Part shown: positions 30,617-38,873 of the stretch, one piece after another
Position numbering within the stretch: position 1 is the stretch's first letter
How the letters are laid out: every line of letters starts with the position of its first letter
DNA from: an uncultured Ellagibacter sp.
GTDB taxonomy: Bacteria; Actinomycetota; Coriobacteriia; Coriobacteriales; Eggerthellaceae
Direction: 5' to 3'
Assembly (NCBI GenBank): GCA_934663775.1
Contig: CAKUKU010000009.1
Location: 1-64,000, forward strand
DNA: 64,000 nt
Position numbers and translations under genes: made by a program
Notes under the pieces: generated by a model
Seen by the model: the letters and a program-made list of their open reading frames with translations, nothing else
Databases searched by the model: none
Told to the model about the DNA's origin: nothing

Positions 30617-32992
30617 TTAGTACATGCCAAAAGCATTCCAGAGCAGGACGTTCATGATCACCATAATCACGAGCGTGGTGAACATGAAGTACAGCGAGAT
30701 GCGATAGACCGACACCGTTTCCGCCGCCTCGCCGCTACCGGCTCGCCCACCGCCCGCTGCCCGTGAGCCCACGGCAGAGAACTGCGTCGTCCAGCCCTTC
30801 GTGAGGCGTTTTTCGCTCTTGACCTGCAGAAGCGTAAGGAATACAAGCGCTCCCGCCAAGGCGAAGAACAGCCCGAAGTCGCACACGTAGCGCATGAGGA
30901 TGCCCGCGCCCTGCAGGTCGAAGATGCACAGCGCGAAAGCCACGCACACGAGCGCCACGAACAGCGGCATGAGGCGCTGCTCCTTCAAGTGCGCGCGCAC
31001 CCGCCCGATGGCGATCCCCAAGATGGCCAGCGTCATCGGGTACAGGAAGAAGTAGCCGCCGAACATGGGCTCGTAGATGGTGATGCCCTGATACGCCGGG
31101 TCGAGGTAGGCTTGCCGCAGGAACGGGAACTGGCTACCGAACACGGGAGGTTGGAACAGGTACGCGTAGAGCCCGAACGGGATGCGATCGAGGTGGAACC
31201 CTCGATGGGTCATGTCGTTCGTGGTGAGGTTGTAGTTCGCGCCGAAGTCGAACGGCGAGCCGAATCGGGCGGCGTTGTACGCCAATACCGCAACGGCGAC
31301 CAGGACAAACGGCACCATGGCCACCTTGAAGGCGCCCATGACGTCCCGCCTGGCCCCACGATCGCCCTTCGAGTCGCGCAGAAACGGCCAGAAAAGGACG
31401 AGCCCGAACACCGCGGAGAGCACCATTTGCGGGCGGGAGGCCATGGTCAGCGCGATGAGCAGCGCGCCGAGCACGATCTTCCCCCGCTCGATATAGCCGC
31501 GCGAGGTACCCGAAATCCACAGCCCCAGCCCCCACGAAACGAGCGCGAGCGACATCGCCTCGGGCATGAAGTACATCGACGGCGTACGCGCAAGGATAAT
31601 GCCGCCGCCCGCGACGAACAACATCACGTCGAGCACCACGAACACCCCGATTGACGTGCGCGGGAACCAGCGGCGGCACATCGCCGAGAGCAAATACATA
31701 AGCCCCGCGGCGTACACGCAGTCGCAGATGGCGATGCCAAGCCACGTCGGAAAGCCCGTGTGCGTCACGAGCAGCCAAGGCACGTAGAACACAAGGCACG
31801 GCAGAATGCCGAAGTAGACGTAATACTTCCCGTGGAAATACGCGTGGTCCCAAAGATAGGGCACGCCCTGCGCCGCTCGCGCCTGCGTATCGTAGGGGTT
31901 CGCCATCGCCTGCAGCGCGTCGGAAGGCACGTCGTTCAGGTACAGATGCCCCTGCGTGAGCGCGACGGCGAGCTTTTGGTACTGGAACTGGTTCTCGTAG
32001 GACGGCGTTTGCGTCAAGGACACGTAGTGCGAGTTTGACAGCACGAGCGCAAGCACGACCACGCACTCGACGCCGACGAGCGCGACGAGCAGAAAGCGGT
32101 GGCTCGCCAGGCGCGAGTCGCGAACGCGGCTGTAGAGGCCCGACGCGGGGCGCAGCGCGAAAAGCACGAGCAGGATAACGAGTACCGAGGCCGCGCGCAG
32201 CGGGTCGAAATCGAACGGAACCTTCTGATTGAGCGAGATGCCCGACACCTGAACTGCGCCGATGTCCGCGAGGTTCGTCATGTTCACCTTGATGGAATGG
32301 CACTTGCCGGCGGGGTCGAGCGAGATGTAGGTAGTCGCGGGGTCGGCCGGGTCGACCGACACGGCGGGGTTCGCGTAGTAGTTTGCGTTGCCCTCGTCGG
32401 TGAGCGAGATGACGACCTGGATCTTGCTGTCGGTGGCCTTCGCGGCACCGACAGCATCGGAGAGCACCGGTGTGAAATGGATGGAGCGCACGGTGGAATC
32501 GAGCCCCGTAATCTCAAACGAGCTCGATGACGAATCGAGCGTAATCGCGTCCACCTGCGAGGGCTGCGCCCCGTTGACGAGGTAGCTTCCCGCATTCGGG
32601 TAAGTCATGGAGTAGAAGAACTGGAAATTGTAGCCGAACACTTCGAGGGCTATGGCCAATAGCAGGCAGACGAGGACGCCCATCGCGTTGCGCGCGCGGC
32701 CGTGTGCGCTCGCGCCTGCGGGCCCTGTGGGCGCGACCTGCGGCTGCGCCTTCTTCTGCGCAACGGCGCGGCCCTGCGCCTTGCGCGCGCCGCCCGAGCG
32801 CGCGTGCGACGCGACCTTGCCAGCGCCGGCTGTGCGCGAGCGACCGGCGGCGGCCCCTCGCTTGCCAGCGGGCGTGCCGCCGTGAGCGCCCCTCGCCTTC
32901 TGGTATTTTTGATTTTCGCGTGCGAACTGCTCGAACTCGGGCGTGGAGTGCCCTGGCTCGAACGGGTCGTATCCCTGATTGTTGTTAGCCAT
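30617..32992 (-). CDS. large polytopic membrane protein, possible GT-C-type glycosyltransferase (791 aa)
   Basis: Begins with a 100-residue polar, Arg/Ala/Gly-rich cytoplasmic region (MANNNQGYDPFEPGH...), then a first span (VLVCLLLAIALEVFGYNF), an extracytoplasmic beta-rich domain of about 190 residues, and a dozen further spans. The layout (first span, ectodomain, clustered spans, short loops such as FGSPFDFGANYNLTTNDM) resembles membrane glycosyltransferases or polysaccharide export proteins; I cannot assign a family from reading. The ATG at 32992 follows GGGAGT. Monocistronic, divergent from the GntR operon. Confidence 0.6.
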   Translation of the reverse strand: MANNNQGYDPFEPGHSTPEFEQFARENQKYQKARGAHGGTPAGKRGAAAGRSRTAGAGKVASHARSGGARKAQGRAVAQKKAQPQVAPTGPAGASAHGRARNAMGVLVCLLLAIALEVFGYNFQFFYSMTYPNAGSYLVNGAQPSQVDAITLDSSSSSFEITGLDSTVRSIHFTPVLSDAVGAAKATDSKIQVVISLTDEGNANYYANPAVSVDPADPATTYISLDPAGKCHSIKVNMTNLADIGAVQVSGISLNQKVPFDFDPLRAASVLVILLVLFALRPASGLYSRVRDSRLASHRFLLVALVGVECVVVLALVLSNSHYVSLTQTPSYENQFQYQKLAVALTQGHLYLNDVPSDALQAMANPYDTQARAAQGVPYLWDHAYFHGKYYVYFGILPCLVFYVPWLLVTHTGFPTWLGIAICDCVYAAGLMYLLSAMCRRWFPRTSIGVFVVLDVMLFVAGGGIILARTPSMYFMPEAMSLALVSWGLGLWISGTSRGYIERGKIVLGALLIALTMASRPQMVLSAVFGLVLFWPFLRDSKGDRGARRDVMGAFKVAMVPFVLVAVAVLAYNAARFGSPFDFGANYNLTTNDMTHRGFHLDRIPFGLYAYLFQPPVFGSQFPFLRQAYLDPAYQGITIYEPMFGGYFFLYPMTLAILGIAIGRVRAHLKEQRLMPLFVALVCVAFALCIFDLQGAGILMRYVCDFGLFFALAGALVFLTLLQVKSEKRLTKGWTTQFSAVGSRAAGGGRAGSGEAAETVSVYRISLYFMFTTLVIMVIMNVLLWNAFGMY

Positions 32993-33303
32993 ACTCCCAA
33001 GTATAAGCGCCCTGTCACCCCGCGCGCTCACTTCCACCGCGCGCCCACATCGCGATGATGGGAACCGCGAACAGCTCTCGCATTCGGAGGGCCCGCATCG
33101 GATGTCATGGAGGGAGTGGCGCGCCATTCGCGGCTTACCCTGCTATTGAAAGGACGTCCCCTTGCAAACGCAGCAAGCACCTCCCCCGCAAACGATGCCG
33201 AACAGCGAACGTGCATTCTGAATAAGAAGAGCCGCAAATTCCAGCGCCCGCACGGCGCGGTCGCTACATTGCAAGCAAATTACCCTAGCGTCCGAAATCG
33301 TGC
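32993..33303. other. divergent intergenic region
   Basis: No gene is seen between the start of the polytopic membrane protein and the promoter of the GntR operon. No strong hairpin or repeat. Confidence 0.3.
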
Positions 33304-33353
33304 TTGCATAACTGTGCATAGTGTGTATATACTGTGCTTACCAGATATACACA
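33304..33353 (+). promoter_or_regulatory. promoter and operator of the GntR/ABC operon
   Basis: TTGCAT (33304-33309), 18-bp spacer, TATACT (33328-33333). A perfect inverted repeat TGTGTATAT (33322-33330) / ATATACACA (33345-33353), 14-bp spacer, overlaps the -10: a good autorepression site for the GntR protein encoded next. Confidence 0.65.
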
Positions 33354-33367
33354 CGTAAGGACTCACC

Positions 33368-33748
33368 GTGAATATCATCCTATCCAACTCGAGCGACAAG
33401 CCCATCTACGAGCAAATAACCTCGCAGATGAAAGTCCAGATTCTGTCGGGTGCGCTCCCGAGCGGGGAAAAGCTCCCCTCCATTCGCGCGCTCGCGAACG
33501 GCCTCGGCGTCAGCGTGATAACCACCAAGCGCGCCTATTCCGACCTCGAGGCAGAGGGCTTTATCGAGACCGTGCAGGGAAAAGGCAGCTTCGTCGCCTT
33601 GGGAAACCACGAGCTTGTGCGCGAGAATCGCCTGCGCCAAGTTGAGAAACTGCTCGCGCAAGCGGGAGAGCAAGCAGCGGAGCTGGGGGTCACTCGGGCC
33701 GAGCTGCACGAGATGCTCGACCTCGTTGCGCCTGACGACCTTGCATGA
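33368..33748 (+). CDS. GntR-family regulator, YtrA subfamily
   Basis: A 126-residue repressor: winged HTH at residues 10-77 (IYEQITSQMKVQILSGALPS, KLPSIRALANGLGVSVITTK, GFIETVQGKGSFVA) and a short two-helix dimerisation tail of about 50 residues, the YtrA layout. Members regulate adjacent ABC transporter genes and often respond to cell-wall-active compounds. GTG start at 33368 with AAGGA upstream. An ABC ATPase and permease follow in the same direction, and a matching operator overlaps the promoter. Confidence 0.85.
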   Translation: MNIILSNSSDKPIYEQITSQMKVQILSGALPSGEKLPSIRALANGLGVSVITTKRAYSDLEAEGFIETVQGKGSFVALGNHELVRENRLRQVEKLLAQAGEQAAELGVTRAELHEMLDLVAPDDLA

Positions 33749-33797
33749 AGCCACCCACCACAGGCAAAAAGCGCCTCACGACATGAAAGGATACAGA

Positions 33798-34685
33798 ATG
33801 CCCATGTCAAACCTTCTCGAGATACGCGACGCGAACCGCCAGGTGAGCGACTCCTTCTCGCTTCGAAACGCCAATCTCTCCATCGGGTCGGGGGAAATCG
33901 TCGGCCTCGTCGGCGCAAACGGCGCGGGAAAGACCACACTGATTCGAGCCGCGCTCGGCCTTCTGAAACTCGATTCCGGGTACGCGGCGCTTTTCGGCGA
34001 ACCCCTTACCGCCGACATCCCCGATCCTGACGCGCGGCGGCTTCGCTCCCGCGTCGGCGTCGTGTTCGACACGTGCCCGTATCCTTGTGAGCTTACGGTA
34101 TCCCAAGTGGGGGCATGCATCGAACCCGCCTTTCCCACCTGGGACAACACTTGTTTCGAAGCGCTGGTCGACCGATTCGGGCTCGAGCCGAAGAAGAAGG
34201 TGAAGTCGCTCTCTCGCGGCATGGGCATGAAGCTGCAGCTCGCCTGTGCGCTTTCGCACAACGCCGATCTGCTCATCCTCGACGAGGCGACCGCAGGGCT
34301 CGACCCGCTCGCCCGCGACGAGCTGCTCGATGAGCTGCGCGACTATGCCTCAAACGACGATCGCGGCGTGCTCCTTTCAAGCCACATCACGAGCGACCTG
34401 GAACGCATCGCCGATCGCGTGGTAGGCATCGACGCGGGCAGCATCATCTTCGACATGCCGCGCGAGCAGATCACCGACGTTGTCGGCATCGCGCATTGCA
34501 CAGCTGACCAGGCGCAACGGATTCTCGCATGCGTGGATGGCGCCCGTATCGCAAAGCGCGAGTTCAGCTGCGACGTTCTCGTCCCCAACCGCTTCGAGTT
34601 CTCCGAAGCCTTCCCCGAAGTGCCCTGCGACCGCGCCTCCATCGACGACTACCTACACTTCATCCTGAAAGGAACCAACCGATGA
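33798..34685 (+). CDS. ABC transporter ATP-binding protein
   Basis: A 295-residue ATPase: Walker A GANGAGKTTL, Q-loop region in RVGVVFDTC, signature LSRGMGMKLQLACALSH (an LSRGM variant of LSGGQ as in YtrB/EcsA-like importers/exporters), Walker B LLILDEATAGLDP and the switch His in SSHITSDLERIA. The C-terminal 80 residues are an accessory domain. Start ATG 33798 with AAAGGATACAG upstream; a second ATG six bases on is possible. Its stop overlaps the permease start (ATGA). Confidence 0.88.
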   Translation: MPMSNLLEIRDANRQVSDSFSLRNANLSIGSGEIVGLVGANGAGKTTLIRAALGLLKLDSGYAALFGEPLTADIPDPDARRLRSRVGVVFDTCPYPCELTVSQVGACIEPAFPTWDNTCFEALVDRFGLEPKKKVKSLSRGMGMKLQLACALSHNADLLILDEATAGLDPLARDELLDELRDYASNDDRGVLLSSHITSDLERIADRVVGIDAGSIIFDMPREQITDVVGIAHCTADQAQRILACVDGARIAKREFSCDVLVPNRFEFSEAFPEVPCDRASIDDYLHFILKGTNR

Positions 34686-35356
34686 AAGCCGCTTTCCTCT
34701 CCGAACTTGCCATAGTGCGCACCTTCGTCCTCAGCTTCATCGGCATCCTCGCATTCGTCTTCGTCTTCATGTGCTGGACGATGGAAAATGCCGTGGGCGC
34801 CGCCGCGGTTGTGTGCGCCATGACGCCAATGCTCATCATGTTCTCGCTCATGGGCTACGACGACCAAAACGGCTGGCTGCGCTACCGTGCCGCACTCCCC
34901 TTCGCGCGCCGCGACATCATCGCGAGCCGCTACGCGACCATCTTGGCATGCGCCGTCGCCGTCATTGTTGGCGCTTCGGTGCTTGGCATCGCGCTCAACG
35001 GGGTGCTTCCCCGCTTTCTCGAAGGTTTCGAGGTAGCCGAGCCAATCGAAATCATTTCCTCAAGCATCGCGGCCACGATGATCGTCCTCATCATCGCCGC
35101 CATCGCCGAGCCCTTCCTGGTGAAATTCGGCAACACGAAGGGGATGCGCTATCTCATGTGCGCATTTATCCTGGCAGGATGCATCGACGTCGTCATCCTG
35201 ACGAACTTCCTCGCCCCCGACGTCATGCAATCGATTCTCGCGTGGATCGACGCGCACAGCTGGCCGCTATTCGCGGCGCTCGTCATCATCGCACTCGACA
35301 TCTACGTCGCAAGCTGTATGGTTAGCATCCGAATTTTTCAGGCGAAAGACCTCTAG
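34682..35356 (+). CDS. ABC-2 type transporter permease
   Basis: A 224-residue membrane protein with six hydrophobic spans (LSFIGILAFVFVFMCW to WPLFAALVIIALDIYVAS) and the ALPFARRDIIASRY loop typical of small ABC-2 permeases paired with YtrB-like ATPases. Overlaps the ATPase gene by four bases. With the GntR repressor it forms a three-gene stress-response/export operon; substrate unknown. Confidence 0.82.
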   Translation: MKAAFLSELAIVRTFVLSFIGILAFVFVFMCWTMENAVGAAAVVCAMTPMLIMFSLMGYDDQNGWLRYRAALPFARRDIIASRYATILACAVAVIVGASVLGIALNGVLPRFLEGFEVAEPIEIISSSIAATMIVLIIAAIAEPFLVKFGNTKGMRYLMCAFILAGCIDVVILTNFLAPDVMQSILAWIDAHSWPLFAALVIIALDIYVASCMVSIRIFQAKDL

Positions 35357-35407
35357 GGAATCGCGGGGTCGCGCCGCGTGCTCTTCATCGCTCGCCCTCG
35401 CCTTCGC

Positions 35408-35413
35408 TATAAT
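35408..35413 (+). promoter_or_regulatory. -10 element of the LOG-family gene
   Basis: Consensus TATAAT 37 bases before the start codon; the -35 is not clear. Confidence 0.45.
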
Positions 35414-35449
35414 CAACGTCGACACGAACAAGCACGCGGAGAGGAACCT

Positions 35450-35983
35450 ATGAACATCACCGTCTACCTGGGGGCAAACGAAGGCAACGACCCGTCTATC
35501 GCCGAAGCGGCGCGTGAGCTGGGCACATGGATCGGCGCAAGCGGAAATGCCCTCGTGTACGGCGGGTCGAAGGTCGGGCTCATGGGAATGCTCGCAGAAA
35601 GCGCACTCGACGCGGGCGCCGAAGTCACCGGCGTCGAGCCGCAGTTCTTCATCGACCAAGCCGTGCAGCTCGACACCATCACGCAGCTCATCGTGACCGA
35701 CACCATGGCCGAGCGCAAAGCGAAGATGATCGAGCTCGGCGACGCGTTCATCGCCTTCCCCGGCGGCTCGGGCACGCTTGAGGAAGTGTCGGAGGTCATG
35801 TCGATGCTCTCGCTTTCGCACTTGGACGCGCCCTGCATCATCTACAACCTAAACGGGTACTACGACCACTTGAAAGCCCAGATCAACCTCATGATTGAGA
35901 AGGGCTTCTCCACGCCCGAGCGCCTGGAGCACGTCCACTTTGCAAGCAACCTTAACGACGTGAAGAACATCTTAGGTCGCTAG
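35450..35983 (+). CDS. LOG-family protein (nucleotide 5'-monophosphate phosphoribohydrolase)
   Basis: A 177-residue Rossmann-type protein of the TIGR00730/LOG family, which hydrolyses (cytokinin) nucleoside 5'-monophosphates to base and ribose phosphate. The defining motif PGGSGTLEEVSEV and the earlier VYGGSKVGLMGMLAESAL are intact. Start at 35450 after GGAGAGGAACCT. Single gene with its own promoter. Bacterial members may recycle purine nucleotides; the exact substrate here is unknown. Confidence 0.88.
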   Translation: MNITVYLGANEGNDPSIAEAARELGTWIGASGNALVYGGSKVGLMGMLAESALDAGAEVTGVEPQFFIDQAVQLDTITQLIVTDTMAERKAKMIELGDAFIAFPGGSGTLEEVSEVMSMLSLSHLDAPCIIYNLNGYYDHLKAQINLMIEKGFSTPERLEHVHFASNLNDVKNILGR

Positions 35984-36286
35984 CGCATAAGCCGCCCGAC
36001 GCCGCGGGGGATCCTGCGCCTCATTGCAGCGCGCGCATCGGCCGACATCGCGCCCGCACCCCCGCGCGCCGCCCGGACTCGCGCTCACATCCTATCGCGC
36101 GTATCGCCCGCCTTCCCACCTCGCGATACGCTCAACCCGCATCCCCTTGTCATCTGCGTGAAAGCGCGCCGCCTCGTACGCGGGAATAGTACAATATGAA
36201 TTTGCCGCCCTACGCGCCCATTGAGCACTGCGCTCGCAATCCGCGCGAGCAGGGCATTTCATTTCCAAGCACGAGAAAGAACCAGC
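35984..36286 (+). other. intergenic region upstream of prfC
   Basis: No gene is seen in these 303 bases. A TACAAT hexamer (36190-36195) is a -10 candidate for prfC, giving a leader of about 85 bases. No terminator is evident for the upstream gene. Confidence 0.35.
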
Positions 36287-37900
36287 ATGTCGACCCTAAC
36301 GGATCAGATTTCCTCACGGCGCACCTTCGCCATCATCTCGCACCCCGACGCGGGCAAGACGACCCTCACCGAGAAGCTCCTGCTCTACACCGGCAGCATC
36401 CAGACCGCAGGCTCGGTCAAAGGCAAGTCCAGCTCGAAGCACGCCGTGTCCGACTGGATGGACATCGAAAAACAGCGCGGCATCTCCGTGACCTCCTCGG
36501 TGCTGCAGTTCTCCTACGACGGCTATTGCGTGAACATCCTCGATACCCCCGGCCACCAGGACTTTTCGGAAGACACCTACCGCACGCTCATGGCTGCGGA
36601 CGCCGCGGTCATGGTCATCGACGGCGCAAAGGGCGTCGAGGCGCAGACGAAGAAGCTCTTCAAGGTGTGCACGCTGCGTCATATCCCCATCTTCACATTC
36701 GTGAACAAGCTCGACCGCGAGACACGCGACCCGTTCGACCTCATGGAGGAGATCGAGACGGTGCTCGGCATCGGCACCTACCCGATGAACTGGCCGATTG
36801 GCTGCGGGCAAAACTTCCGCGGCGTGTTCGACCGCCAAACCCGCCGCGTCATCGCCTTCGAGGGCGACGGCCACGCCAACGCCACCAAGAAGGTTGCGGA
36901 AATCGAGGCCGAACTCGGCGACGCCGCGCTTGCCGACCTCATCGGGGAAGCGAACCACGCGAACCTCATCGACGACATCGAGCTGCTCGACGGCGCAGGT
37001 GACGAGCTCGACCTCGATGCAGTGCGCACCGGCAAGCTCTCCCCCGTGTTCTTCGGCAGCGCGCTCACCAACTTCGGCGTCGAGCCGTTCCTGAAAGAGT
37101 TTCTGCGCCTCACCCCCACGCCGCTCCCCTACACCGACTGCCTCACGGGCGAGCCGGTCGACCCGATGCGCGACGAGTTTTCGGGATTCGTCTTCAAAAT
37201 CCAGGCGAACATGGACAAAAACCATCGCGACCGCATCGCATTCGTGCGCATCTGCTCGGGCAAGTTCGAGCGCGGCATGGACGCAATGCACATGCAGGGC
37301 GGCAAGAAGCTGAAGCTCGCCACGGGAACCTCGCTTATGGCGGACGATCGCGCGACGGTCGACGAGGCGTACGCGGGCGACATCGTCGGACTCTTCGATC
37401 CGGGCATCTTCTCGATTGGTGACACCGTTTGCGCAGGTAAATGCCGCGTTCAGTACCCCGAAATCCCCACGTTCGCACCCGAGATCTTCGCACGCGTCAC
37501 GCAGGTGAACACACTCAAGCGCAAGCAGTTCGTGAAGGGCATGGAAGAACTCGCACAGGAAGGCGCCATTCAGATTTTCCGCGAGCCGGGCTTCGGTATG
37601 GAAAGCGTCATCGTGGGCGTCGTCGGCGTGTTGCAGCTCGACGTGCTTGAGCAGCGTCTGAAAAGCGAATACGGCGTCGAGGTACGCAGGCAGGCGCTTC
37701 CCTATTCCGAGATTCGCTGGATCATGAACGACCCTTCCACCTACGACATCGCGAAGCTCAACCTGACAAGCGACACGCTGCGCGTCGAGGACATGCGCGG
37801 CCGCAAGCTGCTTTTGTTCACAAGCGCGTGGAACGTGAATTGGGCGAGCGAGCGCAACGCTGACCTGGAGCTTTCGGAGGTCGGCAACTTCTCGATTTAG
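36287..37900 (+). CDS. prfC: peptide chain release factor 3
   Basis: A 537-residue translational GTPase that removes RF1/RF2 from the ribosome after termination. GTPase motifs: ISHPDAGKTTL (G1), RGISVTSSVLQF (G2), DTPGHQDFSEDTYR (G3) and FVNKLDRE (G4). Domains II and III follow, ending with the RF3-typical WNVNWASERNADL. Length matches RF3 and excludes EF-G. The ATG at 36287 is preceded by an A-rich stretch with no strong ribosome site. Monocistronic. Confidence 0.92.
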   Translation: MSTLTDQISSRRTFAIISHPDAGKTTLTEKLLLYTGSIQTAGSVKGKSSSKHAVSDWMDIEKQRGISVTSSVLQFSYDGYCVNILDTPGHQDFSEDTYRTLMAADAAVMVIDGAKGVEAQTKKLFKVCTLRHIPIFTFVNKLDRETRDPFDLMEEIETVLGIGTYPMNWPIGCGQNFRGVFDRQTRRVIAFEGDGHANATKKVAEIEAELGDAALADLIGEANHANLIDDIELLDGAGDELDLDAVRTGKLSPVFFGSALTNFGVEPFLKEFLRLTPTPLPYTDCLTGEPVDPMRDEFSGFVFKIQANMDKNHRDRIAFVRICSGKFERGMDAMHMQGGKKLKLATGTSLMADDRATVDEAYAGDIVGLFDPGIFSIGDTVCAGKCRVQYPEIPTFAPEIFARVTQVNTLKRKQFVKGMEELAQEGAIQIFREPGFGMESVIVGVVGVLQLDVLEQRLKSEYGVEVRRQALPYSEIRWIMNDPSTYDIAKLNLTSDTLRVEDMRGRKLLLFTSAWNVNWASERNADLELSEVGNFSI

Positions 37901-37951
37901 AGCGCGATGCCCGCTGCCCGCAGAACACGAAGCGCGCGGGGGCGGCGAAAC

Positions 37952-37993
37952 GCAACCGCACGTTGAGCGCGGCCCCGCTCAACGTGCGGTTGC
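37952..37993. terminator. 17-bp perfect hairpin between prfC and ung
   Basis: Arms 37952-37968 and 37977-37993 are perfectly complementary (starting GCAACCGCACG), with an 8-base loop. It lies between convergent genes and probably stops transcription from both sides, though no T tract is present on either strand. Confidence 0.6.
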
Positions 37994-38003
37994 TCGTGGT
38001 GTG

Positions 38004-38768
38004 TCAGTCGGCAAGCGTCCAATCGATAGGTTCCGCACCGTTTTCAACCAACAGGGCGTTCGCGTGGGAGAAGGGTCTCGAGCCCAAGAAAGCGGGAAGC
38101 TCCCCCGCCGCGCGCGAGGCGGAAAGCGGCGAGGGGTGCGTGCTTTTCAGGATGAACTTGCTCGGTAGCCCGCCGCTCCCAGCGAGCGGCGGGCTCTCTC
38201 CCGAGCCGGGCGCCGCTGCGCCCTCGCAATTCGCACGCTCCTTCGCGCCCTCGATCAGCTTGATTGCAGGCCGCCCCCATGCCAGAAAGACCACCGGCTG
38301 CGGCAGGCGCATGCACGCCTCGACGATCGCCGTCGTCACCGCTTGCCAGCCGAGCTTGCTGTGAGAGTTCGCCTCGTGCTCGCGCACGGTGAGCGTCGTG
38401 TTCAAAAGGAGCACGCCCTGGCGCGCCCAAGGGGTCAAGTCCCCGCTTGAAGGCATATCGCATCCCAGGTCAGCGGACATTTCCTTGTAGATGTTGCGAA
38501 GGCTCGGCGGCAGTTTTTGTCCCTTCGGCACCGAAAACGACAGCCCCATCGCCTGGCCCGGCCCATGATAAGGGTCCTGCCCAACGATGACCGCGCGCAC
38601 CTCTTCGGGCGCCACGTAGGCGAGAGCGTTTAAGATGTCGCCCTGAGGCGGGTAGATGACCTCCTCGCGCCGAAGGCCGTCAACGCGCGCGAGGAGGTCC
38701 GCGGCGTCGCTTCGCACCCGCTCAGGCACGAGCGCGAACCACGCGTCAATCGATTCCCGCTTCTCCAC
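38004..38768 (-). CDS. ung: uracil-DNA glycosylase (family 1), with an in-frame palindromic insertion
   Basis: A 254-residue base-excision repair enzyme removing uracil from DNA. Family-1 motifs: IVGQDPYHGPGQAMGLSFS (catalytic Asp), LLLNTTLTVREHEANSHS, VVFLAWGRPA and the Leu/His loop STHPSPLSA. Between AIKLIEGAKE and the FILKSTHPSPLSA strand there are about 26 extra residues (ANCEGAAAPGSGESPPLAGS...), encoded by a strongly palindromic 47-bp element (38160-38206). The insertion is in frame in a surface loop region, so activity could survive. Confidence 0.9.
   Translation of the reverse strand: MEKRESIDAWFALVPERVRSDAADLLARVDGLRREEVIYPPQGDILNALAYVAPEEVRAVIVGQDPYHGPGQAMGLSFSVPKGQKLPPSLRNIYKEMSADLGCDMPSSGDLTPWARQGVLLLNTTLTVREHEANSHSKLGWQAVTTAIVEACMRLPQPVVFLAWGRPAIKLIEGAKERANCEGAAAPGSGESPPLAGSGGLPSKFILKSTHPSPLSASRAAGELPAFLGSRPFSHANALLVENGAEPIDWTLAD
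38160..38206. repeat. palindromic insertion inside ung
   Basis: GCTCGG (38160-38165) and CCGAGC (38201-38206) flank a perfect 11-bp hairpin AGCCCGCCGCT (38167-38177) / AGCGGCGGGCT (38185-38195), loop CCCAGCG. Sequence unrelated to the rnr/copA family but placed likewise inside a housekeeping gene. Confidence 0.6.
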
Positions 38769-38873
38769 CCCATCCTCCTATCGCGCATGACGCCGAATGC
38801 CCGCACCTACTTCCAAAGGCTTGCGTGCCTGCGAATACCCCTAATTTGAACTGGGGAAATGCCTCTAATTCCT

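Noticed and set aside
30345-30620. Open frames across the 38-bp tandem repeat
   Set aside because: The frames arise from the repeat itself; no start signal and low-complexity product.
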